Shown piece by piece: positions 27,449 through 36,460 of a stretch of 47,133 nucleotides of DNA. A program made the position numbers and the translations under genes. The DNA is from Clostridiaceae bacterium (GTDB lineage Bacteria > Bacillota > Clostridia > Saccharofermentanales > DTU023). Location of the stretch: assembly GCA_012799825.1 (NCBI GenBank), contig JAAZKK010000072.1, positions 1-47,133 on the forward strand, read 5' to 3'. The notes beneath the pieces are model-generated. The model was not told the DNA's origin and made no database searches. It saw only the letters and a list, made by a program, of their open reading frames with translations. The first letter of the stretch is position 1. Every line of letters begins with the position of its first letter.

Positions 27449-28450
27449 TTAAATCGGCAAATCGAAGCGGGCGTCTTCTTTAATATTGTGAGCGACCTCG
27501 TAAGAGAAAACAGGCGATTTAGATGGCATCTGTACCTTCAATAATTCAATCCACCCGCTTCCGCATTGAACAAGAAAACGCGTTTTATTGAAGATGGTGA
27601 TGGTGCCGGGCTGTCGTGTCGCAAGTTTTACATATTCACCGCCGTGATGATCATTCGGAGCTGAGATATCACATCCCGTAAGTTCATTGATATCATCGTC
27701 GATGCGGGCGCTGAGAATTTTTACGCGTTCACCATTCATATAGGCGTACGCGCCGGGCCAAGGGTACATCGCACGAATACGATCATGGACTTCCTTTGCC
27801 GATAATGCGAAATTGACGTGTCCGTCTTCTTTCGCCAAACGGCGTGTCATGGTCGCACGCGATTCATCCTGCGGCACGGCCTGAAGTCGTCCCGCAACCC
27901 AGTCTTCCAAGACGTCGACGACAAGCTCACCGCCTTTTACAGCAAGTTTATACGTCAAAGAACCGGCATCGATATCATCTGTGATCGTCATTGAAGAAGA
28001 CGCTATCAACGGGCCGGTGTCAAGACCACGGTCCATCAACATCAGCGTTACTCCAGTCTCTTGGTCGCCATTGAGAATAGCCGATTGTACGGGCGATGCG
28101 CCTCGATAGAGTGGGAGCAGCGACGGATGCACGTTGAGGAATCCGCGCTTCGGGATTGACAACATTTCCTCAGAAATCAATTGTCCATAAGCTGCCGTCA
28201 CTGCCACATCCAGCGAAAGCTCGCACATAACACGCAACAACTCGGGATCATTGCCCTTTTCAGGCTGCAAAAGCGGTATCCCCTGTTCGTTCGCCCATTC
28301 GGCGACGGGCGGTGCAGCAAGCTTTTTTCCGCGTCCCTTTGGACGATCAGGTTGTGTTACGACCAACGATGGGCAAAATCCTCTGCGATCGAGACATTCC
28401 AGAATCGTTCTTCCAAATTCAGGCGTTCCGAAAAAGGCGTATCTGATCAT
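27449..28450 (-). CDS. fmt: Methionyl-tRNA formyltransferase
   Basis: 333 residues. It formylates initiator Met-tRNA. The N-terminal FFGTPEFGRTIL, the loop QPDRPKGRGKKLAAPPV, and the active-site region NVHPSLLPLYRGASPVQSAIL plus GVTLMLMDRGLDTGP are all present. The C-terminal OB-like domain covers about 210-330 and includes RIRAMYPWPGAYAY. The start overlaps the def stop by ATGA (28447-28450), the standard def-fmt pair, so translation is coupled. Its own ribosome binding site is weak. Confidence 0.97.
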   Translation of the reverse strand: MIRYAFFGTPEFGRTILECLDRRGFCPSLVVTQPDRPKGRGKKLAAPPVAEWANEQGIPLLQPEKGNDPELLRVMCELSLDVAVTAAYGQLISEEMLSIPKRGFLNVHPSLLPLYRGASPVQSAILNGDQETGVTLMLMDRGLDTGPLIASSSMTITDDIDAGSLTYKLAVKGGELVVDVLEDWVAGRLQAVPQDESRATMTRRLAKEDGHVNFALSAKEVHDRIRAMYPWPGAYAYMNGERVKILSARIDDDINELTGCDISAPNDHHGGEYVKLATRQPGTITIFNKTRFLVQCGSGWIELLKVQMPSKSPVFSYEVAHNIKEDARFDLPI

Positions 28451-29073
28451 AATTCTTGTGCATACTCCTCGTCCGGCGTTCCGGCGCCATAGTCCGTTAA
28501 TGCTTCACCTATCGATTCTGAGGCATTTTCTTGTCGTTCTTTGTCTTCTGCATCAACACGATCTTCCGGCGACACTTCGTTCTTTTCTTCATCAAGCAAC
28601 TTCTTCAATTCGTCAAGTGTAATTAAAGGCGTTTCGGAGCGCCGTCTGAAAAGAATGCCGTCGAGATGATCGCATTCGTGACAAACGCATCGCGCGCCTA
28701 ACCCAGTCAAGCGAATTTCAAAAGATCTGCCGTCTTTATCCTGTGCTGACACAAGAACCTCCATAGGACGCTTTACGACACCGTAAAGATCAGGTATCGA
28801 TAGGCAGCCTTCCATACCTTCCTGCTCGCCCTTTACATCTTTAATGTCGGGGTTAATAAAGACCATCGCACCGTTCTCATCACCGACATCCAGCACAAAA
28901 AGACGACGCAACACGCCTACTTGCGGTGCGGCAAGCCCAACGCCCTCGCCGTCGTACATCGTCTCCAGCATATCCTCGACCAGTGTCTTAAGACGCGCGT
29001 CAAATCGAGTGACAGGACGTGATTTTCGATTTAACGCAGGATCGCCTTCTTTTAGAATCATTCGCTTTGCCAT
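28447..29073 (-). CDS. def: Peptide deformylase with acidic C-terminal extension
   Basis: 208 residues. The three deformylase motifs are GVGLAAPQVG, EGCLSIPD (metal-ligand Cys) and HECDHLDG (HExxH, with Cys where Ile or Leu is common). It removes the formyl group from nascent proteins. The catalytic domain ends near 155; about 50 further residues are highly charged and mostly acidic, without a recognised domain. AGAGGG precedes the ATG. It is co-transcribed with fmt. Confidence 0.96.
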   Translation of the reverse strand: MAKRMILKEGDPALNRKSRPVTRFDARLKTLVEDMLETMYDGEGVGLAAPQVGVLRRLFVLDVGDENGAMVFINPDIKDVKGEQEGMEGCLSIPDLYGVVKRPMEVLVSAQDKDGRSFEIRLTGLGARCVCHECDHLDGILFRRRSETPLITLDELKKLLDEEKNEVSPEDRVDAEDKERQENASESIGEALTDYGAGTPDEEYAQEL

Positions 29074-29168
29074 AAGCCCTCTTTTCTGCAGTCAGTCTAG
29101 CACATAAGATACACGATAACAGTCACAGGGAACACATCTCTTGTCTTATCAATCAACGTCTTTATAGC

Positions 29169-29196
29169 GTTATATCAAAAATTCATATGCGAGCAA
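29169..29196 (-). promoter_or_regulatory. Candidate promoter of def-fmt
   Basis: TTGCTC (29196-29191), 16-bp spacer, TATAAC (29174-29169) on the minus strand, with TG one base before the -10. It lies in the 226-bp gap between priA and def, which otherwise shows only a weak ACGATT/AATCGT inverted repeat (about 29217-29242) that may be what remains of a terminator for priA. Confidence 0.5.
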
Positions 29197-29299
29197 AGAG
29201 AACAACACAAGTCACGATTTGAACAACTAAATGAATCGTATTCGTTTTGCAGCAATCGTCATCATGAAAGCTCGCTAATATCGATGCGATAACGAAGCT

Positions 29300-31582
29300 T
29301 TATAGCGACGACCATGAGTCAATATCGAGTGTAAATGAGACGTTGTCTAAACGCTTTGTATGGTCGCCTGCGTGAAAAACAAGGCGTGACAATGATTCTA
29401 AAGAAGGATCACTAATCATCACACGGAAACGATAGCGGTGTCGGATTTTGGAGATTGGAGCAGGCGCCGGCTCTGTCACTTCGGTCGCGCTGAACGTTCC
29501 CCCGTAACGACGAATGAGTGCAACGACACGGTTATAAAAGACACGGGCCATTTGTTCCGCGGCACCTTCATCAAAGCTCTTGAACATGGCTTCTGCGATA
29601 TGTCCGAAAGGAAGGTAACTCATGCGTCTTCGGAATACAATCTCTTCGCGATAGAACGTTTCGTAATCTTGTTTTGCGGCAGTGCGGACAACAAAATGAT
29701 CGGGCTGCACCGTCTGAATGATGACACGCCCCTTTTTAAGACCGCGTCCTGAACGTCCTGCCGCCTGTGTCATCAACTGAAAAGCTTGTTCAGAAGATCG
29801 AATTTCACCCGTCCCAAGCAATTGATCGGCCGACAAAACAGCAGACAGCGTCACGTTCGGAAAATCATGACCCTTCGCGATCATCTGGGTGCCGACGAGG
29901 ATATCGGCTTCTTGGCGCTCAAATGTTTCTAAAATTTCCCGGTGGGAGAAACGACCACGAGTCGTGTCCTGATCCATGCGGAGCAATCTTGATTCCGGAA
30001 ATAATGCGCTCACCGCGTCCTCGACTTGCTGTGTGCCCGCCCCTGCAGCCATAAGTTCGTCGTTGCCGCACGCGGGACATTTCTCGGGAACCGCTGTCAA
30101 CAAATCGCAAAGATGGCAAACCATCTTCTGCGGAAGACGCTCCGGCCGAAATGGGTGGCTATGTGTCGCTAACGCGACATCACAGCGTGGGCATCTCATC
30201 TGCCATCCGCAGACAGGACATATGATGGTGCGTGAATATCCGCGTCGATTGAGAAGCAGAATCGCCTGTTCTCTTCTTTCAAGTGTTTCCTGAAGCGCGA
30301 TACGGAGCGGTTCACTAAAGAGCGTCACATTACCTTTCGCATATTCACGGCGCATGTCGATGATCTCGACGTCAGGAAGACCCTGATGCGAAATGCGATG
30401 CGGCAAGCGCAGCAACGTCGATTTTCCTGTTTCAGTGCGCCAGAAGGTCGAAATTTGCGGAGTCGCTGAACCCATAACGAGGACTGCTCCATTTAGGATC
30501 GCGCGCATCCGTGCGACATCGCACGCATAATAGCGCAGCATCGTCTCTGATTTGTAGCTCGATTCCTGTTCCTCGTCGACGACGATGAGGCCGAGGTTGC
30601 GAAGCGGCGCAAAGACGGCCGAACGCGCGCCCACGACGATCGGCACACTACCTTCCAATATACGCTGCCAAGTTTCATAACGCGCGGTCGGCGTCAGGCG
30701 ACTGTGTAAAATCGCGGCTCGGTGACCGAATCGCGAGACAATGCGATGCATCATTTGAGGTGTTAGCGCGATTTCAGGCACCAGAATCAGCACCGTTTTC
30801 CCCGAAGAGAGAACCTTTTCCGCGGCGCGAAGATAGACTTCCGTCTTCCCGCTTCCTGTTACACCAAAAAGAAGAAATTCCGAGAGTCTACCCTTCCCCG
30901 CTTTTTCACCGGCATGGACGATCGCATCGAACGCTGTTTGTTGATCCGGTTTGAGTGTCGGAATCTCAGTAGTGAGCGCGTCGTCCGACCACGTATCCAA
31001 CTCTCGCGCCGTTTGCTGCTTGAAAAATGTAAGGATACCGCGCTGACGAAGCGTGCGTAGGACGCTTTGACTGGCACCCGTCGCTTGACGTATTTCCGCC
31101 AACGACGCGCTCTCATGCTCCAGCAAGAGTTCAATTACGCGGATTTGCTTCATGCTGCGCAGCCGTCCCGCGTCAAGAAGATCCATCGCCTCATCGGGAT
31201 CTGTGAGACGCGCGGCATGTTCCTCGCGGTCGCCGACGGCCAAAATTGCAGGCGGAATCATTGTATTCAACGCCTCCCCAATCGTACAGTAACAACGCCG
31301 CTTCAGCTCAAATGCTAGAGTGATCTGCTCCTCTGTCACCTGAGGTCGAGACGACACGAGAGAGGCGATCGACTTGACATCGCTTTCTTTAACATGTTCC
31401 GGAAGGGTGTCGGCAAGTTCGGTGAGGTAAGCGTTTATAGGCTTTTTTCGCGTGCCAAAGGGGACGGCAACGATCGATCCCGGAAGAGCGGCATCTTGTA
31501 GTGCCGACGGTATTCTGTAGGTCCACGCGCGGTCAAACGAGCGATTGGCCCTAGAAAGATAGACGATTCCGTAACGACTCAC
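29300..31582 (-). CDS. priA: Primosomal replication helicase PriA
   Basis: 760 residues. The order is an N-terminal DNA-binding domain, winged helix, helicase with Walker A GVTGSGKT (240-247), motif II DEEQ (336-339), GSATP, zinc module with eight cysteines in CxxC pairs (CPVC, CPRC, CHLC, CPAC), and helicase motifs GTQMIAKGHDFPNV and AGRSGRG. PriA reloads the replisome at stalled forks. Motif II is normally DEEH, and the following RYHARD segment reads RYYACD, so two usually invariant positions differ. The start is GTG at 31582, overlapping the ispG stop by four bases. Confidence 0.96.
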   Translation of the reverse strand: MSRYGIVYLSRANRSFDRAWTYRIPSALQDAALPGSIVAVPFGTRKKPINAYLTELADTLPEHVKESDVKSIASLVSSRPQVTEEQITLAFELKRRCYCTIGEALNTMIPPAILAVGDREEHAARLTDPDEAMDLLDAGRLRSMKQIRVIELLLEHESASLAEIRQATGASQSVLRTLRQRGILTFFKQQTARELDTWSDDALTTEIPTLKPDQQTAFDAIVHAGEKAGKGRLSEFLLFGVTGSGKTEVYLRAAEKVLSSGKTVLILVPEIALTPQMMHRIVSRFGHRAAILHSRLTPTARYETWQRILEGSVPIVVGARSAVFAPLRNLGLIVVDEEQESSYKSETMLRYYACDVARMRAILNGAVLVMGSATPQISTFWRTETGKSTLLRLPHRISHQGLPDVEIIDMRREYAKGNVTLFSEPLRIALQETLERREQAILLLNRRGYSRTIICPVCGWQMRCPRCDVALATHSHPFRPERLPQKMVCHLCDLLTAVPEKCPACGNDELMAAGAGTQQVEDAVSALFPESRLLRMDQDTTRGRFSHREILETFERQEADILVGTQMIAKGHDFPNVTLSAVLSADQLLGTGEIRSSEQAFQLMTQAAGRSGRGLKKGRVIIQTVQPDHFVVRTAAKQDYETFYREEIVFRRRMSYLPFGHIAEAMFKSFDEGAAEQMARVFYNRVVALIRRYGGTFSATEVTEPAPAPISKIRHRYRFRVMISDPSLESLSRLVFHAGDHTKRLDNVSFTLDIDSWSSL

Positions 31583-32667
31583 CTAGCATCATGTACGAGG
31601 TTTTGAATTTCCTTCATAAGCTCCTCGACGGCTTTATCACTGCTTACTTTTCTGATCGCTTTCCCCTTTTTGAATAGAAGGAACTGGTCACGGCCTCCTG
31701 CGAGTCCGACATCGGCCTCACGCGCCTCGCCGGGTCCGTTGACGGAACAGCCCATCACAGCGACGGTAATAGGTTCCTTGATGTCGGCGATTCGCCGTTC
31801 TACTTCCTCGGCAATGGCAATCAGCGGGACTTCCGTTCTTCCGCAAGTCGGACAACTGACAAGCCGTGCGCCGCGTCTTCGCAAACCGAGAGATTCTAAA
31901 ATGGAATAGCCTGCGGCAACTTCGTCTATCGGATCGCCGGTCAAGGAGACGCGAATCGTGTCGCCTATTCCTTCCGCAAGGAGCGCGCCAATGCCGACAG
32001 CGGAACGTATCAGACCTTGGCTTTTAACTCCGGCTTCTGTCACGCCTACATGAAACGGATAAGGGAGTACTTGCGCTAAGATCCGATACGTCTCAATGAG
32101 CAGGCGCGGCGACGACGCTTTAGCGGATACACAAATATCGTAGAAATCGTAACGTTCGAGAGCTTTACAAGCCAACACGGCTGAAGCGGCCAGCGCTTCG
32201 GCTGTCACGCCGCCGTATGATTTGCGAATATTTCGATCAAGTGACCCGGCATTTACTCCGACGCGCACGGGAATACAGTGGCGTCGCGCGATGTCCGCAA
32301 CCTGCCTCAGCCCGTCTTCTTCATGGATGTTGCCGGGATTGAGCCTTATCGCATCAGCGCCATAACGTATGGACGAAATCGCTAAGCGATAATCAAAATG
32401 AATGTCCGCAATCAGCGGGAGCGGAGATTGTTCATGAATAAGCTGAATCGCCTGCGCCGCCTCTGCGTCGGGAACAGCTACCCGCACAAGCTCACATCCG
32501 GCCTTCTCCAAGTCAAGAATTTGCTGAAGTGTCGCCTGAACATCTCGAGTGTCCGTCGTACACATCGACTGGACGGATATCGGCGCATCGCCACCCACAA
32601 TGACGTTGCCAACCTGTAAGGCACGTGATGTTCTTCTTTTAAAAGATGTATTTGCTTCCACTCTCAT
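31579..32667 (-). CDS. ispG: 4-hydroxy-3-methylbut-2-enyl diphosphate synthase (IspG/GcpE)
   Basis: 362 residues. It carries out the penultimate step of the MEP isoprenoid pathway using a [4Fe-4S] cluster. It shows PISVQSMCTTDTRD, the TIM-barrel blocks ADIHFDYRLA and RLNPGNI, and C-terminal cluster ligands in VSCPTCGRTE and GCSVNGPGEA. GGAGTGA precedes the ATG. It is 24 bp after rseP and overlaps priA, so it is in the middle of a long operon with dxr and uppS, which use or feed the same pathway. Confidence 0.97.
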   Translation of the reverse strand: MRVEANTSFKRRTSRALQVGNVIVGGDAPISVQSMCTTDTRDVQATLQQILDLEKAGCELVRVAVPDAEAAQAIQLIHEQSPLPLIADIHFDYRLAISSIRYGADAIRLNPGNIHEEDGLRQVADIARRHCIPVRVGVNAGSLDRNIRKSYGGVTAEALAASAVLACKALERYDFYDICVSAKASSPRLLIETYRILAQVLPYPFHVGVTEAGVKSQGLIRSAVGIGALLAEGIGDTIRVSLTGDPIDEVAAGYSILESLGLRRRGARLVSCPTCGRTEVPLIAIAEEVERRIADIKEPITVAVMGCSVNGPGEAREADVGLAGGRDQFLLFKKGKAIRKVSSDKAVEELMKEIQNLVHDAR

Positions 32668-32691
32668 TCACTCCATTTGGACACAGTCGGT

Positions 32692-34017
32692 TTACCACCC
32701 AAAAAGTCTTGATAGATCGAGCCAAAGGACGAATACTCCCAACGCCAGAAATATGACGACACCGGCGATGGACGTCACATTTTTGAATTCTTCAGAAAGA
32801 GACTTTCTTCTTATACCTTCGACGACCAGAATCAGAAGATGGGAGCCATCAAGGGGCGGAATTGGCAGCATATTCGTAAATCCGACCGCTACCGATAGAA
32901 TACCGAACATCGTCAATATATCGGTGATGACTTCACCAAACGTTTTGCCGCGCGACACTGTGTCTGCGACAACCGTTACGACCCCTACGGGACCAGCAAA
33001 GCTGTCCTCCACGCCGAGTTGTCCTGTAAAAAGCATACCCAGCGAACGGAACGACGAACGAATGATGGCCATCGGGTATTGAAACCCTTGTGACAGAGCA
33101 TCGCTGACACGTTTGGAATAAGCGAGCGTCAGTCCAAGAGGCTTGCGCGCAGAAATCATAAGAGGAGATACCTCAAGTCGAGTGCGTTTACCGTCGCGGA
33201 TCACCTCCGCCGTCAGTTTCTTGCCCTCAGAGCGCGCGATCAACGTTTGAATGCGCGCATGATCTCCAAATGGTATCCCTTCGAGTGCGATAACTTGATC
33301 ACCGGGCATGAAACCCTTTTCTTCGCGATAGGCGGCAGCATCGACTTCCACAATCATAAATGTATCTCGATCTTCCTGATAGATGATACCGAGCATCGGG
33401 CGCGGCGCGTCAAACTCCGGTTCCAAGACGGTCGTTTTCACTTCACCTTCTGCGTTCTTATAAGTAATCGTCCATGCAGAATCTTCATCGTGCACCATTT
33501 GTGTGATCCCGATGTCGAGTGTTGTATATATACGTGAGCCGTTAATCGCCACAATGCGATCTCCCGGCTCAATCTCCGAGTGCTCAATCATACTCCCCGG
33601 CACCGGTTGATCGACAACCGGAATCACTACTCCGTTAAAACAGAAAAGAATAGTGAACACGAGCAATGCCGAAAGCAAATTTACCAAAGGACCCATCGCA
33701 ACGACGATGGCGCGCTGCCATCGCGGCTTGTTCATGAATAGACTCGGATCCTCCCGGTCAAACTCGGGATCGCTCATCTCGCCTTCAATGGCCGAATCTT
33801 CTCCAGCGAAACTGACGGAGGCGCCGATCGGGATCGCCTTGATATTGAAACGAACGCCATTTTTGACGCGTTCATAAAGAACAGGACCCATAAAAATCGA
33901 GAACTGTTCGATCTTAAAGCCGAGCGCACGCGCGGCAAGAAAATGGCCCAATTCATGCAACACCATAATTAGACTAAGGATGAATACACCGGCTAAAATA
34001 CTAAATACGGTTGTCAT
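32692..34017 (-). CDS. rseP: RIP site-2 metalloprotease RseP (RasP)
   Basis: 441 residues. The zinc motif HELGH is in the first membrane helix (LIMVLHELGHFLAARALG), and the third ligand Asp is in NMLPIPPLDGSHLL in a C-terminal helix. A PDZ region lies between (EPGDRIVAINGS and MPGDQVIALEG, two candidate loops). It cleaves membrane-embedded anti-sigma factors and signal peptide remnants. The ATGA overlap with dxr (34014-34017) and the position between dxr and ispG are conserved in Bacillota. Confidence 0.97.
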   Translation of the reverse strand: MTTVFSILAGVFILSLIMVLHELGHFLAARALGFKIEQFSIFMGPVLYERVKNGVRFNIKAIPIGASVSFAGEDSAIEGEMSDPEFDREDPSLFMNKPRWQRAIVVAMGPLVNLLSALLVFTILFCFNGVVIPVVDQPVPGSMIEHSEIEPGDRIVAINGSRIYTTLDIGITQMVHDEDSAWTITYKNAEGEVKTTVLEPEFDAPRPMLGIIYQEDRDTFMIVEVDAAAYREEKGFMPGDQVIALEGIPFGDHARIQTLIARSEGKKLTAEVIRDGKRTRLEVSPLMISARKPLGLTLAYSKRVSDALSQGFQYPMAIIRSSFRSLGMLFTGQLGVEDSFAGPVGVVTVVADTVSRGKTFGEVITDILTMFGILSVAVGFTNMLPIPPLDGSHLLILVVEGIRRKSLSEEFKNVTSIAGVVIFLALGVFVLWLDLSRLFGW

Positions 34018-35405
34018 ACAGCAGTTATCTCCGCTTGGCGGATCACATCCTCCCGAACCTCTTGATGAACCGCCATCATAGCATCAAATGATGACTCATT
34101 TATGGACGACATGTGATTAAAATCATGGAGAGCACCGGCAATGAGCGAGAAGAGCTTAGGAAAGTCGATGTTTCCGGCTAGGAACAGACTTACGGCAGCT
34201 TCATTGGCGGCGTTCAGAACAAGCGGCATAAGACCGCCTTGTTGAACGGCATCGCGTGCCATAAGGATCGATGGGAAGACGTCTTCGTCAGGTGCGAGAA
34301 ACGTGAGCGCACCGGATGTGGCATGAAGAAGATCGAACTGTTCCGATTCAGGCCTCAACGATCGATCAGGGAACGTCAGCGCAAACCGGATCGGCATCTT
34401 CATATCAGGCAGGCCGAGCTGAGCCAAAACTGAACCGTCAGAGAACACGGCCAATGAATGGACAATACACTCCGGATGGACGACAACTTCAACGCGCTCT
34501 GGAGGCAAATGAAAGAGCCGGCATGCCTCGATGAGTTCAAACCCCTTATTCATTAAAGTCGCAGAATCCACTGTTATTTTATTTCCCATCGACCATGTAG
34601 GATGCCTGAGAGCTTGGTCAGGCGTAACCGCAGCCAGCCCTCCTTTCGAAAATCCTAAAAAAGGGCCACCGGAGCACGTTAACATTACTCGAGAAAGCGC
34701 CTCTTCCGAAGCAGCAAGCGCGCATTGCCAAACGGCGGAATGTTCGCTGTCAACAGGGAGAATCCATGCCCCGCCTCTTGCAGCGCGACGTCTTACGACC
34801 TCACCGGCCGCCACAAGGGACTCTTTGTTTGCGAGCGCGATCTTTTTGCCGCAGTCTGCCGCGGCAAGCACCGGTTCGAGACCGGCAAAACCGGTAATAG
34901 CACCGATGACCGTATCGGCGTCCTGTAGCGAAGCGGCAAGCACCGCCCCCCTCCTTCCCACACCGATGACCGGCAGATCAGATGAGGAAGGAACAAGTAA
35001 AGACGGCGATGAATCTTCATTTTTTTGAATCTTCACGGTATCCGGAATATTCGAAATAAGCGGTACTTTATCCTCCGGCATGGCGTGATACCGCGCTTCT
35101 TCTCCGAGGAGCAACAACAGTGACTGGCGCGATGACTCATCCTGAACGCTGACATAGCGCGGATGCCAGATTCGGATCTGACTGGAAAGAAGTTGTACGT
35201 TGCGGCCACATGCCAGCGCTATCACATCTATGTTTTCTTCTTCGGCAACTTGCAGCGACTGCACGCCGATCGATCCTGTCGAGCCGAGCAAACTTAAAGA
35301 TCGCGTCCGTTTGACAGGTGTTTTCAGTGATCGCGGGACGCGCGTTATAGCCTCAACGGAGCCACCTCGAATGCTCGATGAGCCTAAAGTTGGTGTAAAC
35401 GACAT
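34014..35405 (-). CDS. dxr: 1-deoxy-D-xylulose 5-phosphate reductoisomerase
   Basis: 463 residues, about 70 longer than typical Dxr. NADPH motif LLGSTGSIGVQSL starts at about 39 after an extension rich in Ser, Thr and Arg. Substrate and metal sites are LANKESLVAAGE, DSEHSAVWQC, CSGGPF and HPTWSMGNKITVDSATLMNKGFE. A Ser-rich insertion of about 35 residues lies before the VIGAITGFAGLEP strand. The usual VHPQSIVHS reads VHPECIVHS. It makes MEP, the committed step to isoprenoids and so to undecaprenyl carrier. It begins five bases after the cdsA stop with a weak ribosome binding site. Confidence 0.96.
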   Translation of the reverse strand: MSFTPTLGSSSIRGGSVEAITRVPRSLKTPVKRTRSLSLLGSTGSIGVQSLQVAEEENIDVIALACGRNVQLLSSQIRIWHPRYVSVQDESSRQSLLLLLGEEARYHAMPEDKVPLISNIPDTVKIQKNEDSSPSLLVPSSSDLPVIGVGRRGAVLAASLQDADTVIGAITGFAGLEPVLAAADCGKKIALANKESLVAAGEVVRRRAARGGAWILPVDSEHSAVWQCALAASEEALSRVMLTCSGGPFLGFSKGGLAAVTPDQALRHPTWSMGNKITVDSATLMNKGFELIEACRLFHLPPERVEVVVHPECIVHSLAVFSDGSVLAQLGLPDMKMPIRFALTFPDRSLRPESEQFDLLHATSGALTFLAPDEDVFPSILMARDAVQQGGLMPLVLNAANEAAVSLFLAGNIDFPKLFSLIAGALHDFNHMSSINESSFDAMMAVHQEVREDVIRQAEITAV

Positions 35406-35410
35406 GACTC

Positions 35411-36388
35411 TTACACCAAGCGTTGCGCCAACGTAGCAATCGCCAGCATCGTCGGGAGTGCCGTTTTCAAGCTGTCGAAACGATCACTGATGCCGCCGTG
35501 TCCGGGAAGGAGCGTTCCGAAATCTTTGATATTGCACCAGCGCTTAAGCGCAGAACTTGTAAGATCACCGAATGTTGAAACCGCGCTCATAAGTATAGCG
35601 GTGATTAGAGCGAAAACAAGAGAGCCTGCTGTCGAGAAGCCCAGCGGTTTCCCGATGAGTAGCGGCACATAGATCAAATAGAGAATAACTGTCATCAAGA
35701 CACCGCCCAATGTACCTTCCCAAGTCTTATTAGGACTTAAGGTAGGCACCATTTGATGTTTTCCCCATGCCTTGCCGACAAAATATGCCGCACTGTCCGA
35801 TAAAACCGTCGTGATGACCGCCAGCACAAAATAGCGCCAACCGATCGGATAGCCGTATAGCAGAGCAATCGACGACGCCAGTGGCAATGAGCACGAGAAA
35901 ATAATCCACACATTGGCGATCACGATCGGTAATGCTTCAGAGCCTCGCTTCCAAAGCCTCGGCAACCCGATGAGCGGAAACAACACGACGAGGAATAGCG
36001 CATAGACTCCGAGACTTCGTAGTGCGAGCGTCGCATCGACCGATTTTACGAGCTCCATCGGAAGTCCGCGAACGAAACTATCCTTCAATATTCCCAGATA
36101 CGCCGTAAGACCGATAAAGACCGTCATGAGCGCTGTCGGGATAACTTTAAGTCCCGGCATGCGCAGATTGACGGCTTTCACATGTTCGATCGTCATCATG
36201 AACGTGATGAATATAAACAGGATTATAGGGAAAAAAGCCACCCAACGTCCAGGAAGGATAAAAACGATGAGTACAATACCCTCTATGGCACCTGTTCTCA
36301 CTCGAGTCATCAGATCGCTGTGATCTTTTCTTGTTCTTGTCGTTTTATGTATTCTCTTCTTGCGCACCGGAGATGGATCTGTAACCAT
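35411..36388 (-). CDS. cdsA: Phosphatidate cytidylyltransferase
   Basis: 325 residues, polytopic with about eight membrane segments. The C-terminal signature is STFGDLTSSALKRWCNIKDFGTLLPGHGGISDRFDSL, the CdsA family pattern; KTWEG precedes it. It makes CDP-diacylglycerol for phospholipid synthesis. The N-terminal 25 residues are basic (VRKKRIHKTTRTRK). GAGGTGAG lies before the ATG. It is placed between uppS and dxr as in most Gram-positive bacteria. Confidence 0.96.
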   Translation of the reverse strand: MVTDPSPVRKKRIHKTTRTRKDHSDLMTRVRTGAIEGIVLIVFILPGRWVAFFPIILFIFITFMMTIEHVKAVNLRMPGLKVIPTALMTVFIGLTAYLGILKDSFVRGLPMELVKSVDATLALRSLGVYALFLVVLFPLIGLPRLWKRGSEALPIVIANVWIIFSCSLPLASSIALLYGYPIGWRYFVLAVITTVLSDSAAYFVGKAWGKHQMVPTLSPNKTWEGTLGGVLMTVILYLIYVPLLIGKPLGFSTAGSLVFALITAILMSAVSTFGDLTSSALKRWCNIKDFGTLLPGHGGISDRFDSLKTALPTMLAIATLAQRLV

Positions 36389-36460
36389 GGGCGCTCACCT
36401 CATTCCGTATATTAATGTGCTGACCTAAAGTCTTCGTATAAGAAAGAGCTCGCAGATATA

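Noticed and set aside
29217-29242. Terminator after priA
   Set aside because: The ACGATT/AATCGT arms are AT-rich with a 14-base loop and no T-tract; support is too weak to list it as a terminator.
32549-33082. A 177-codon plus-strand ORF
   Set aside because: It lies antisense to rseP and ispG, whose motifs are clear, and its product has no recognisable pattern.
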